NCBI GenBank assembly: GCA_938049225.1 | Contig: CALICM010000011.1 | Location: forward strand, 1 to 52,157 | Direction of reading: 5' to 3' | DNA length: 52,157 nucleotides | Source of the DNA: an uncultured Paracoccaceae bacterium | GTDB taxonomy: Bacteria; Pseudomonadota; Alphaproteobacteria; Rhodobacterales; Rhodobacteraceae | Shown here: one piece after another, positions 22,790-30,673 of the stretch | How the letters are laid out: every line of letters begins with the position of its first letter | Numbering within the stretch: the first letter of the stretch is position 1 | Made by a program: the position numbers and the translations under genes | The notes under the pieces: generated by a model | Told to the model about the DNA's origin: nothing | The model's database searches: none | What the model saw: only the letters and a program-made list of their open reading frames with translations

Positions 22790-23515
22790 ATGGGACGTGT
22801 TGCTGTTGTAACCGGGGGCTCGCGCGGGATCGGCGCGGCCATTGCCACCGCATTGAAAGAGGCCGGCTGCTCGGTCGCCGCCACATATGGCGGAAATGAT
22901 GAAGCGGCGGCGAAATTTACCACCGAGACTGGGATTAAGACCTATAAGTGGTCGGTTGGTGACTACGAGGCCTGCAAAGCCGGGATCGCCCAAGTTGAAG
23001 CGGACCTTGGACCGGTCGAGATCCTGGTGAACAATGCCGGCATCACCCGCGACGCCCCTTTCCACAAAATGACGCCCGAGCAGTGGCACGAGGTGATCGA
23101 CACCAACTTGACCGGCGTCTTCAACATGACCCATTGCGTCTGGCCCGGCATGCGTGCCGCCAAATTCGGACGGATCATCACGATCAGTTCAATCAACGGC
23201 CAGAAGGGCCAGTTTGCTCAGGCCAATTATGCCGCGTCGAAAGCGGGTGACATTGGTTTCACCAAGGCGCTGGCCCAGGAAGGCGCGCGCGCCGGGATTA
23301 CCGTGAATGTGGTGGCACCAGGCTATATCAACACCGAGATGATGAGCACGATCCCCGAGAAAGTGATGAACGAGGTTATCCTGCCTCAGATCCCCGTGGG
23401 CCGGTTGGGCGAAGCCACGGAAATCGCGCGCTGTGTGGCCTTCCTGGCCTCGGACGATGCGGGCTTCATCACCGGCTCGACCATGTCGGCGAACGGCGGG
23501 CAGTACCTGGCCTAG
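22790..23515 (+). CDS. phaB: Acetoacetyl-CoA reductase (SDR family)
   Basis: Reduces acetoacetyl-CoA to (R)-3-hydroxybutyryl-CoA with NADPH, supplying the PHB monomer. It is 241 residues, typical for PhaB/FabG-type reductases. The nucleotide motif TGGSRGIG is at 8-15, NNAG at 81-84, and the catalytic Ser134, Tyr147, Lys151 set is in ISSINGQKGQ and YAASK. It ends with the family's MSANGGQYLA. It lies second in the phaAB operon and is followed by a clear terminator. Confidence 0.96.
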   Translation: MGRVAVVTGGSRGIGAAIATALKEAGCSVAATYGGNDEAAAKFTTETGIKTYKWSVGDYEACKAGIAQVEADLGPVEILVNNAGITRDAPFHKMTPEQWHEVIDTNLTGVFNMTHCVWPGMRAAKFGRIITISSINGQKGQFAQANYAASKAGDIGFTKALAQEGARAGITVNVVAPGYINTEMMSTIPEKVMNEVILPQIPVGRLGEATEIARCVAFLASDDAGFITGSTMSANGGQYLA

Positions 23516-23532
23516 CCCAAGGCAACACACAA

Positions 23533-23558
23533 AAAGGCCGGCGGTCACGCCGGCCTTT
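23533..23558 (+). terminator. Rho-independent terminator after phaB
   Basis: AAAGGCCGGC (23533-23542) and GCCGGCCTTT (23549-23558) form a perfect 10-bp stem with a 6-base loop, directly after the phaB stop. Confidence 0.85.
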
Positions 23559-23595
23559 CGCGTTTCCGTGGGGCGGTGAAGCGCCGGGCGGGTCC

Positions 23596-23769
23596 CTAGG
23601 ATCGGACCTGCGGCGTGCCTCCGGAAACCAGTCCTTGCAGCGCGCCCGTCAGCCAATAGCCAGCCGCGTGCATTGCCGCATGAAACGCGCGCGAGCGTTC
23701 CAGACGGCCACGGGCCATGGCTTGGGACAGGTCTAAACTGGTGGGGCTGGGGGCGTGATCTTGAATCAT
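23596..23769 (-). CDS. Small hypothetical protein (57 aa)
   Basis: ATG 23767-23769 with AGAGG 9 bases upstream encodes 57 residues: a polar start, then LDLSQAMARGRLERSRAFHA, a helical AAMHAAGYWLTGALQGL segment and a short tail. The amphipathic helix and strong start region suggest a real small gene; I have a general impression of similar short proteins in Rhodobacterales. A second ATG 7 bases upstream opens another frame with poor composition and is not preferred. It converges with phaB and is divergent from the LysR regulator. Confidence 0.6.
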   Translation of the reverse strand: MIQDHAPSPTSLDLSQAMARGRLERSRAFHAAMHAAGYWLTGALQGLVSGGTPQVRS

Positions 23770-23866
23770 CGTTCATATCCTCTTAACAATTGGCGGCGTC
23801 CGTGCCTGCTCTTAACGCTTAATATGATTGCCTTAGGTGGTTTTCACAAACGAGTCTTTCCCTAGC

Positions 23867-23891
23867 TTCACATAAGATGTACTTATGTGAA
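23867..23891. promoter_or_regulatory. Perfect 10-bp inverted repeat before LysR-type gene
   Basis: TTCACATAAG (23867-23876) and CTTATGTGAA (23882-23891), spacer 5 bases. It ends 1 base before ATG 23893 and sits in the divergent promoter region shared with the 57-residue gene. It looks like an operator for autorepression. Confidence 0.7.
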
Positions 23892-23892
23892 C

Positions 23893-24825
23893 ATGCCCGA
23901 CCGCCTGCCCCCTTTGACCGCCCTGCGCGCCTTCGAGGCCGCCGCCCGCCACCTTAGCTTTGCTCAAGCGGCGGACGAGTTGTCGGTGACCCCTGCCGCG
24001 CTAAGTTTCCAAATCAAGAACCTTGAGGAGCATTTGGGCGCGCCCTTGTTCCGACGCCTGAACCGCGCCGTCGCGCTAACCGACGCGGGCGCCACCCTGC
24101 TGCCCCATGCCGCGCAAGGCTTCGACGCGCTGCGCCGCGGCTGGCGGGCTGCCCAACGCACACAGGACGAGACCACGCTGAACATCACCGCAGGCCCCGC
24201 GTTCACCGCCAAATGGCTTGCGCCCAAACTCTTCGACTTCGCGCAAAAGAACCCCGACATCGACCTGCGGTTCACCGCCACCCTGCGGCTGCTCGACTTT
24301 GACCGCGACGGGATCGACATCGCGATCCGCTTTGGGACCGGCCCCGATCACGGTGTCTTTTCCGAGCCTTTGTATCGCGGTTTCATCACACCGATGATGC
24401 GCCCCGATATCGCGGCAACGATCAAAACCCCCACCGACCTGTTGTCCGAAACCCTGATCCACGACGAAAGCCTGGACTTTCTCAGCAACTCACCCGATTG
24501 GGCCCGCTGGTTTGCCGAGGCTGGCGTATCCCATGGCCCACTTAAGGGTCCGCATTTCACCCAGGCCGACCATGGTCTGGACATGGCGCTTGAGGGGGGC
24601 GGCGTGGTGATGGGGCGCAGTTCGATCGCGATGACGGCGCTGCGATCCGGCGCTTTGGTGGCCCCTTTTCGCCTGGCCCTCACCGTCCAAGCGCACTACC
24701 GCATGATCACCGCCCAAGGGACCGAGACACGACCGCATGTCGCGCGGTTCCGTGCCTGGATCCTGGGCGAAATCGAGCCCGACCGCGCCCTTGCCCAGGC
24801 GCATGATATCATCCATATCGACTGA
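23893..24825 (+). CDS. LysR-family transcriptional regulator, GcvA-like
   Basis: A 310-residue regulator. The HTH fills residues 1-60 (LPPLTALRAFEAAARHLSF, then AADELSVTPAALSFQIKNLE, ending PLFRRLNRAVALTDAG), a near-signature opening of the GcvA/AmpR-like subgroup; the rest is the effector-binding domain (FTAKWLAPKLFDFAQKNPDIDLR). ATG 23893 gives the family's usual start; GTG 23887 lies inside a palindrome and is less likely. GcvA members control glycine cleavage or beta-lactamase genes, but the adjacent glutamine amidotransferase (19 bases downstream, same strand) is the only probable operon partner here. Confidence 0.9.
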   Translation: MPDRLPPLTALRAFEAAARHLSFAQAADELSVTPAALSFQIKNLEEHLGAPLFRRLNRAVALTDAGATLLPHAAQGFDALRRGWRAAQRTQDETTLNITAGPAFTAKWLAPKLFDFAQKNPDIDLRFTATLRLLDFDRDGIDIAIRFGTGPDHGVFSEPLYRGFITPMMRPDIAATIKTPTDLLSETLIHDESLDFLSNSPDWARWFAEAGVSHGPLKGPHFTQADHGLDMALEGGGVVMGRSSIAMTALRSGALVAPFRLALTVQAHYRMITAQGTETRPHVARFRAWILGEIEPDRALAQAHDIIHID

Positions 24826-24843
24826 AACAGCGAAAGGCAGCCC

Positions 24844-25593
24844 ATGCGTATCGGCATCCTACAAACAGGCGAATTCCCCGACGCGGTTGTCGCCCGCCAG
24901 GGCAGCTATCCCGCCTTCTTCACCCGCCTGTTGGTCCGCGCGGACCCAGGTCTGAGCACCTTCACCGTCAATGTTGAGGGCGGCGCCCCATTGGGTACCC
25001 CACAGGATGCCGACGGGTGGCTTGTGACCGGCTCGCGCCATGGTTCTTATGAGGATCACGCTTGGATCCCACCGCTCGAGGCGTTCCTTAGAGACAGCAT
25101 CGCGGTGCAAGTTCCCGTCGTGGGGGTGTGTTTCGGCCATCAGATCCTGGCCCAAGCCTTGGGCGGCCGGGTAGACAAGTCAGACAAGGGTTGGGGCCTG
25201 GGCGTACAGGATTACGACGTCGGGGATCTACCTGACTGGGCCGCGCCACTGGTTGATGCGCGCGCTGGCATTGCGATCCACCAGGACCAAGTGGTTGATC
25301 AACCGCCCAACAGTCATGTCCTGATGCGGTCGGATTTTTGCCCCTACGCGGCCCTTGCTTATGGTACGCCCGAGGCGCCGGTGGCGCTCAGCGTGCAGCC
25401 ACATCCAGAATACACCGGGGATCTGTTGCAAGATATGATCGACGTGCGGCTGCAAGAGAAAGTACCAGGCCCGGTGCTGGCCCAAGCGGTCGAAAGCCTG
25501 AACCGGCCTGTGGACGCGGATCCGTGGGCGCGAACAATTGTAGAGTTTTATCGCCAAGCCTTGGCACGCAAGCGCTTGTCTGGGGCGGCCTAA
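24844..25593 (+). CDS. Class I glutamine amidotransferase-like protein
   Basis: A 249-residue cytoplasmic stand-alone type 1 glutamine amidotransferase domain. The triad is visible: Cys96 in GVCFGHQ, His187 and Glu189 in QPHPEYTGD. It resembles GMP synthase-like or gamma-glutamyl hydrolase-like proteins (YfeJ/GuaA-N type) that release ammonia from glutamine or hydrolyse gamma-glutamyl substrates; the true substrate is unknown. It starts 19 bases after the LysR gene and is probably cotranscribed with it. Confidence 0.85.
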   Translation: MRIGILQTGEFPDAVVARQGSYPAFFTRLLVRADPGLSTFTVNVEGGAPLGTPQDADGWLVTGSRHGSYEDHAWIPPLEAFLRDSIAVQVPVVGVCFGHQILAQALGGRVDKSDKGWGLGVQDYDVGDLPDWAAPLVDARAGIAIHQDQVVDQPPNSHVLMRSDFCPYAALAYGTPEAPVALSVQPHPEYTGDLLQDMIDVRLQEKVPGPVLAQAVESLNRPVDADPWARTIVEFYRQALARKRLSGAA

Positions 25594-25664
25594 CCCGCCA
25601 AATCGCCGAAAAAAACGGCACGGGCTGACCTGCAACACCCCCCGCAGGCCAGACCCGATACTCG

Positions 25665-25835
25665 TCAGAGCTGGTGTGAAATCCGCTCAATCTCGTCCTT
25701 TAGATAGAGCTTCTGTCGCTTCATTTCGGTCAGATGCAATGCATCACCTGCCGGCGCGCGTTGCTCGTGTTCGATCTGTTGCGAGAGGTGCTCATGTTTC
25801 TTGCGAAGTTCGGACAAGTGTGAACTCAGGCTCAT
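25665..25835 (-). CDS. DUF465 (YdcH-like) small protein
   Basis: Fifty-six residues from ATG 25833-25835 with AGGAG 7 bases upstream. The sequence (SLSSHLSELRKKHEHLSQQI, later LTEMKRQKLYLKDEIERI) matches the DUF465/YdcH pattern: a short antiparallel coiled coil with the conserved LKxxKLxLKDEI core. Function of the family is unknown. It lies alone between the convergent amidotransferase and the tRNA methyltransferase. Confidence 0.85.
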   Translation of the reverse strand: MSLSSHLSELRKKHEHLSQQIEHEQRAPAGDALHLTEMKRQKLYLKDEIERISHQL

Positions 25836-25919
25836 TCAGCGTCTCCTGTTTTGAGTATCTTTTAGTCTGAATATGAACAGTCCATCACGAATCGCCCCCA
25901 CCTGTCACCTCTCAAATTG

Positions 25920-26678
25920 TCAACAAGTGTTAACATCCTCAAGAGCCGCCCCGTCCCGCAAAACAGCCTCTGCCGCGGGGCTGAAACCAGCGCCATGCGC
26001 GTCGCCTGCGTGGATCACAAATGGTGGCCGCAGCACCAGCGGGCCCCGCGCGCCCTTGCGCCCTTGCACAAGTACCCGCTTTGCATCGCGCCCCGCCCGC
26101 GCCGCCAAAGGCCGCACCCAAATGTCACCCAAACGCGGCTCAAGGGCTGTTAGGATCGCCCCCAACCGCGCGCTGCGGTGAATGATCGAAAATGTCCCCC
26201 CGGGGCACAGCCGTCGCAGGCCCTGATCAATGAATTGCTCCAAATCAGCGGCGCTGATCCGATGCGCCACATCCCGCCCAGGATCTTGGGGGGCGGTCGC
26301 CGCGTCCGCCTCGTAAAATGGCGGGTTTGTTAGCACATGATCGAAACTCTGCGCTCGCAGCGCGGGATCAGGGTGCGTCACATCGCCCTCGAAAATCTTG
26401 GCCTGTAGCCCGTTCAGCACGGCATTCTCGCGCGCGAGCGCGGCATAATCGGCCTGAATTTCCAGTCCATGCAGCGCCAGTTCCGCGACCCGCGTCCCCA
26501 AACAAAAGAGCGACGCCCCCGCGCCGCATCCCAAATCCAGCACGGCCTCCCCCGGCTGGGCCGGCACGCAAGCCGCTAAAAACACTGGATCTGTCGCGGC
26601 GCGGTAGCCAACCTGGGGCTGGCGCAGCCGCAACCGCCCACCCAAAAAGCCGTCCTCGCTGAACGGCCCCAGGCTCAC
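25920..26678 (-). CDS. trmN6: tRNA1(Val) (adenine37-N6)-methyltransferase-like protein
   Basis: A 252-residue class I SAM-dependent methyltransferase. SAM motif DLGCGAG is at 48-54 and the N6-adenine catalytic motif NPPF at 118-121. The opening (FLGGRLRLRQPQVGYRAATDPVFLAA) is typical of the TrmN6/YfiC family, which modifies A37 of tRNA-Val. The start is GTG 26676-26678, overlapping the stop of the DUF2007 gene (GTGA), so the pair is translationally coupled, an arrangement familiar in Rhodobacterales. Confidence 0.9.
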   Translation of the reverse strand: MSLGPFSEDGFLGGRLRLRQPQVGYRAATDPVFLAACVPAQPGEAVLDLGCGAGASLFCLGTRVAELALHGLEIQADYAALARENAVLNGLQAKIFEGDVTHPDPALRAQSFDHVLTNPPFYEADAATAPQDPGRDVAHRISAADLEQFIDQGLRRLCPGGTFSIIHRSARLGAILTALEPRLGDIWVRPLAARAGRDAKRVLVQGRKGARGPLVLRPPFVIHAGDAHGAGFSPAAEAVLRDGAALEDVNTC

Positions 26679-26896
26679 CGCCGGACCGTCACATCCAGAT
26701 CATTGTCGCTGAGAATCGCCCGCCCCCGAAACGCGTCCGAGCGATGCACCATCAACCGTCGGGGAAAGATCCCAATGGACCCCTCCATCACGCTCATATG
26801 GACGTCCATCACAAAGCATTCTATATCCTCGGCCCGCAACAGCGCTTGCGAAAAGGCGATAACCGTCGGGTCGGTGGTGCGTAGAATTTCTTCCAT
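26675..26896 (-). CDS. DUF2007 domain protein
   Basis: A 73-residue protein with the DUF2007 fold (opening MEEILRTTDPTVIAFSQALL, then IECFVMDVHMSVMEGSIG, ending LMVHRSDAFRGRAIL and a final strand). These proteins resemble a small signal-transducing alpha/beta module; biochemical role unknown. It is coupled to trmN6 downstream and divergent from ispB 37 bases away. Confidence 0.9.
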   Translation of the reverse strand: MEEILRTTDPTVIAFSQALLRAEDIECFVMDVHMSVMEGSIGIFPRRLMVHRSDAFRGRAILSDNDLDVTVRR

Positions 26897-26933
26897 GCCC
26901 GTACCCTAGCGGGCGGTTTGAGGAGCGTCGAGA

Positions 26934-27947
26934 GTGGCTGAAACGGCACAGGCAGTGACCCCTACCCCAGGCCCGTTCGAGCGTCTTCAAACCTTGTTGG
27001 CCCCTGATATGGCGGCGGTAAACACGCTGATCCGCGCGCGTATGGTGTCGGAACATGCGCCCCGTATTCCACAGGTCACCGCCCATCTGGTCGAGGCTGG
27101 CGGCAAGCGCCTGCGCCCCCTGCTGACCCTGGCCGCGGCCCGGCTGTGCGCCTATGACGGCGATCATCACATTCGCCTGGCCGCGACGGTCGAATTTATC
27201 CATACCGCCACTTTGCTGCACGACGATGTGGTCGACGAAAGCGCGCAGCGGCGCGGGCGGCCCACCGCGAACCTGTTGTGGGACAATCAATCATCGGTCT
27301 TGGTGGGGGACTATCTGTTCGCCCGAGCGTTCCAATTGATGGTCGAAACCGGCAGCTTGCGCGTGCTGGACATTCTGTCAAACGCCGCCGCGGTGATTGC
27401 CGAGGGCGAGGTGCTGCAGCTGACCGCGGCCCGCAATCTTGAAACCTCGGAAGAGACCTATCTTAAGGTGATCCGCGGCAAGACCGCGGCTCTTTTTGCT
27501 GCCGCGACTGAGGTTGGCGGTGTGATCGCTGGCGCCCCCCAGGCGCATGTGACCGCGCTGCACAGATATGGCGACGCGTTAGGGATCGCCTTTCAAATCG
27601 TCGACGACTTGCTGGACTATGGCGGCGTTTCGGCCAGCCTGGGCAAGAATGTCGGCGATGATTTCCGCGAGCGCAAAATGTCGCTGCCCCTGATTTTGGC
27701 CGTGAGCCAGGTCGACGCCAACGAGCGCATCTTTTGGACCCGCACTATCGAAAAGGGCGACCAGCGGGATGGCGATGTTGAGCAGGCGATCGCTGTGATG
27801 ACACGCCATGGCGCCTTGGAAGCGACCCGCGACCGGGCCTTGGCCCGCGCGGCCGAGGCGAAAGAGGCGCTCACCGCACTGCCGCCCTCGGACTTGCGTG
27901 AGATCCTCTCAGACCTCGCCGATTTCGTCGTCGCCCGCGTCGTCTGA
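26934..27947 (+). CDS. ispB: Polyprenyl diphosphate synthase (octaprenyl/decaprenyl type)
   Basis: Elongates farnesyl diphosphate with isopentenyl diphosphate to the ubiquinone side chain. It is 337 residues starting at GTG 26934. Both Asp-rich motifs are intact: LLHDDVVDE (Asp97, 98, 101) and VDDLLDY (Asp224, 225, 228); GGKRLRP (57-62) and the GEVLQL and GKTA segments fit long-chain trans-prenyltransferases. Chain length cannot be read confidently from sequence. Its 3' end overlaps that of the convergent ispE gene by 39 bases. Confidence 0.95.
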   Translation: MAETAQAVTPTPGPFERLQTLLAPDMAAVNTLIRARMVSEHAPRIPQVTAHLVEAGGKRLRPLLTLAAARLCAYDGDHHIRLAATVEFIHTATLLHDDVVDESAQRRGRPTANLLWDNQSSVLVGDYLFARAFQLMVETGSLRVLDILSNAAAVIAEGEVLQLTAARNLETSEETYLKVIRGKTAALFAAATEVGGVIAGAPQAHVTALHRYGDALGIAFQIVDDLLDYGGVSASLGKNVGDDFRERKMSLPLILAVSQVDANERIFWTRTIEKGDQRDGDVEQAIAVMTRHGALEATRDRALARAAEAKEALTALPPSDLREILSDLADFVVARVV

Positions 27948-28778
27948 CACCGGTGCCGCAGCAACCCACCATGTGGGATGTGCCGCGCGCAAGGTATCGG
28001 CGGCAGCCAAAGCCGGACCTTTATCGCGGTAAAGGCCGAAACAGGTGGCCCCTGACCCGGACATCCGTGCCAAAGCACAGTCGTTGGTCGCGGTAAGTGC
28101 TGCCAAAACCGTCCCGACCTCGGGTCGCACCGATTGGGCGGGTGTTTCCAGATCGTTGCGTGTCCCAGCCAGATAGTCGAACAGCGCGTCCAGATCCGGG
28201 AACGCTGCGGGCAAGGGGGGCAGCCCAGGGTTCAACGGCTGCGAGAGCGCGCGGAACACCGCGGGTGTGGGGCAAGCCACCCCCGGATTCACCAAGACAC
28301 ACCAGAAAGGCGGCAGCGGCGGGATATCCCCGACCACATCGCCGATCCCCCGCATCCGCGCGCTCCGGCCGCGCAAACACACGGGCACGTCCGCGCCTAA
28401 GTTCAGGATCGCGGCCATCGGCGGCAGGGCCGCACCGTTCAAAGCCACCAAAACGCGCAGTGTAGCCGCCGCATCAGCCGACCCACCGCCGATGCCCGCC
28501 GCGACGGGCAGGTTCTTTTCCAGTCGTAAAGCCGCACCACCCGGCATCAGGGCTGCGGCGCGCAGGGCCAAATTATCGCCCTCGGTGCCTAACTCCTGAC
28601 CAAAGGCACCGGCCAAACTCAATGACAGACTGGAAGCCGGTTCCGCCGTTACACGGTCTCCCAGCTTGGGGAAAACCACCAGACTGTCCAGCAGATGATA
28701 GCCGCCGGGCCGCCGTCCGGTGACGTGCAGGCACAGGTTAACCTTGGCCCGGGCAAGGACCGTGACGGTGTTAGTCAC
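27909..28778 (-). CDS. ispE: 4-diphosphocytidyl-2-C-methyl-D-erythritol kinase
   Basis: MEP-pathway GHMP kinase that phosphorylates CDP-ME toward isoprenoid precursors. It is 289 residues from GTG 28776-28778, a start that overlaps the last 8 bases of the TPR gene; longer frames upstream lie within that gene. Lys12 in AKVNLCL and the ATP loop PVAAGIGGGSADAAA (91-105) are present, with GADVPVCLRG carrying the catalytic Asp near 132. It lies downstream of and coupled to the TPR gene, an order found in Rhodobacterales, and converges with ispB. Confidence 0.95.
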   Translation of the reverse strand: MTNTVTVLARAKVNLCLHVTGRRPGGYHLLDSLVVFPKLGDRVTAEPASSLSLSLAGAFGQELGTEGDNLALRAAALMPGGAALRLEKNLPVAAGIGGGSADAAATLRVLVALNGAALPPMAAILNLGADVPVCLRGRSARMRGIGDVVGDIPPLPPFWCVLVNPGVACPTPAVFRALSQPLNPGLPPLPAAFPDLDALFDYLAGTRNDLETPAQSVRPEVGTVLAALTATNDCALARMSGSGATCFGLYRDKGPALAAADTLRAAHPTWWVAAAPVSDDAGDDEIGEV

Positions 28779-30513
28779 CCAAGGCGGTCTCGGCCGTCGA
28801 AGCCGCGCTTTCCTCTTCCGCGAGCACGGCGTCAAGACCCACAGCCAGCTTGCGCCGGATGCGTTCGGCATCAACTTCTAGCGGATCGAAAGACATCGCG
28901 CGCTTCCATTGGAACACGGCCTCTGTCTCGCGCCCGACTTTCCACAGCACATCGCCCAGATGGTCGTTCAGGATCGGATCCACAGGCAGCAATTCCACCG
29001 CCCGCTCCATATGCACCACCGCCTCTTCATAGCGACCCAAGCGGTACAGCACCCAGCCCAGACTGTCTGTGATATAGCCATCCTGCGGACGTTGCGCGAC
29101 CGCACGTTCGATCATGTCCAGGGCTTCGTCCATATCCTGTCGCAACTCGACCAGAGAGTATCCCAGATAGTTCAGCACCAGCGGCTGATCCGGGTTCAAC
29201 TCAAGTGCTTTGCGCATATCCGCCTCGGCCCGATCCCACAGGCCGTTGCGCTCAAGCGCGATCCCGCGGACATAGTACAACCGCCAATCCGACGGCGCGG
29301 GTGTATCGATCAACGCCACCGCTTGGTCATAGACCTCAACCGCCCGGTCGAATGCCTCTTCCTCGCGCAGGATATCGCCCAGCGCTGTGATCACCGGCAT
29401 ATTGTCCGGCTGCGCCCGGGCCAGATGCGACAGCACCTCAATGGCTTCGTCGACACGCTCGGCACCGACCAGCGCGTCAGCGCGCCCGATCTCGGCAGTG
29501 ACATACCAGGCCGAAGTCGGGGCGACGTCCTCGAACGCGGCCGCCGCCAGATCATACTGACCCTGCTCGATCAGCGCATCGCCGATCAGCGTGGTCACTT
29601 CGTGATAGCTGGGCCGGATATGCGTTGCCAAACGGGCATAGACCAGGCCCAACCGCCGCGCCTGCTCGCGGGTCAAGTCGCCCGCCAAAATAGCATAGAC
29701 CGACGCCGCCCCATCCGCAGCCGTGGTCAATTGGGTGAACTCCAGCGCTTCGCCCGCGTCCAAGGCGGCCGCCATCGCCTCCAATTCGGGATCCGAGCGG
29801 TTGCCGATCAATGCAGCAGCCGCCATCGCCCGCGCCTCGTCTATACGGTCTGCTTGCGACAATGCCACGATGTGAGTCAACATCGCCAGGCGATTTAAAT
29901 GCAAAGGACCGTCGGCATCGCCGTCTAAGATTTTGGCAGAACTGGCAAAATCCCCTGCCAGGGCCAATGCCAAAGCATGGTGCAACTGGCCGTATACTTT
30001 TGCCCTTGGGTCGTATGTTTTTAGCGCTGGGTTGTCTTGAAAGCTCTCGAATACCTTTGTGGCCATCGCGAATTCACCCAGACCGACATGCGCCCAGCCT
30101 TGCGCCAGTAAGCTCATGAATGGGTTTAACCGATATTCGGTCGCCTCGGAGATTTTCAGGGCCAGGGCATAGTTTTCCGCCCTCAACGCCTCGGCCAGGC
30201 GGGTTAGCGCCATCATCTGGCTTTCCGGGGACAGAAGCTGCAAGCGCTCGGCCAGGGTTTGCGCCCGGCTCAGATTGCCGGCGATCACATTGACCACCAC
30301 CGCGTTGTTCAGCAGGGAGGCGTTGCCCGGGCGCACTTGCAAGGCTTGGTCGTAATACTCAGCCGCTGCAGCATAGTCGTTGCGCAGATCCGCCTGATTG
30401 GCCGCCAAATAGGGGCCCGCAATCCCCTCCTGCGCTTGCGCCACGGGGGTCGAAAACCCCAGGCTCAAACCGATCAGTCCCGCGCACACTCCGTGCCACA
30501 CTCGCGCCTGCAT
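28771..30513 (-). CDS. Exported tetratricopeptide-repeat protein
   Basis: A 580-residue periplasmic or envelope protein with a signal peptide (cleavage near TPVAQAQ, residues about 22-28) followed by many TPRs, clearest at about 40-100, 340-420 and 425-545 (for example LNPDQPLVLNYLGYSLVELR and YITDSLGWVLYRLGRYEEAV). TPR arrays mediate protein-protein contacts; no enzymatic motif is visible. It precedes ispE with an 8-base overlap. A divergent gap of 160 bases separates it from the ETF:QO gene on the same strand. Confidence 0.9.
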   Translation of the reverse strand: MQARVWHGVCAGLIGLSLGFSTPVAQAQEGIAGPYLAANQADLRNDYAAAAEYYDQALQVRPGNASLLNNAVVVNVIAGNLSRAQTLAERLQLLSPESQMMALTRLAEALRAENYALALKISEATEYRLNPFMSLLAQGWAHVGLGEFAMATKVFESFQDNPALKTYDPRAKVYGQLHHALALALAGDFASSAKILDGDADGPLHLNRLAMLTHIVALSQADRIDEARAMAAAALIGNRSDPELEAMAAALDAGEALEFTQLTTAADGAASVYAILAGDLTREQARRLGLVYARLATHIRPSYHEVTTLIGDALIEQGQYDLAAAAFEDVAPTSAWYVTAEIGRADALVGAERVDEAIEVLSHLARAQPDNMPVITALGDILREEEAFDRAVEVYDQAVALIDTPAPSDWRLYYVRGIALERNGLWDRAEADMRKALELNPDQPLVLNYLGYSLVELRQDMDEALDMIERAVAQRPQDGYITDSLGWVLYRLGRYEEAVVHMERAVELLPVDPILNDHLGDVLWKVGRETEAVFQWKRAMSFDPLEVDAERIRRKLAVGLDAVLAEEESAASTAETALGD

Positions 30514-30673
30514 GCCTTACCTCATGTGTTTGTTTCGTTGGGACACACACTAGGGCGCGCCCCCGACCAAGGCAAATTGATGGCGCAAGATTGTGACCTT
30601 AGCGTGTCCACAAGGTCAGCGTGCCAGAGATCTTTAAATCAATGCGCGACGGCCTCAGAAACCGTCAACCCCT

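Noticed and set aside
23189-23776. Minus-strand frame opposite the end of phaB, including the 57-residue gene region
   Set aside because: Its start is only 2 bases from the AGAGG site and most of it is antisense to phaB. The overlapping 57-residue frame has the better start spacing and protein pattern.
28909-29898. Long plus-strand frame opposite the TPR gene
   Set aside because: Antisense shadow; the minus-strand frame has a signal peptide and repeated TPR pattern.
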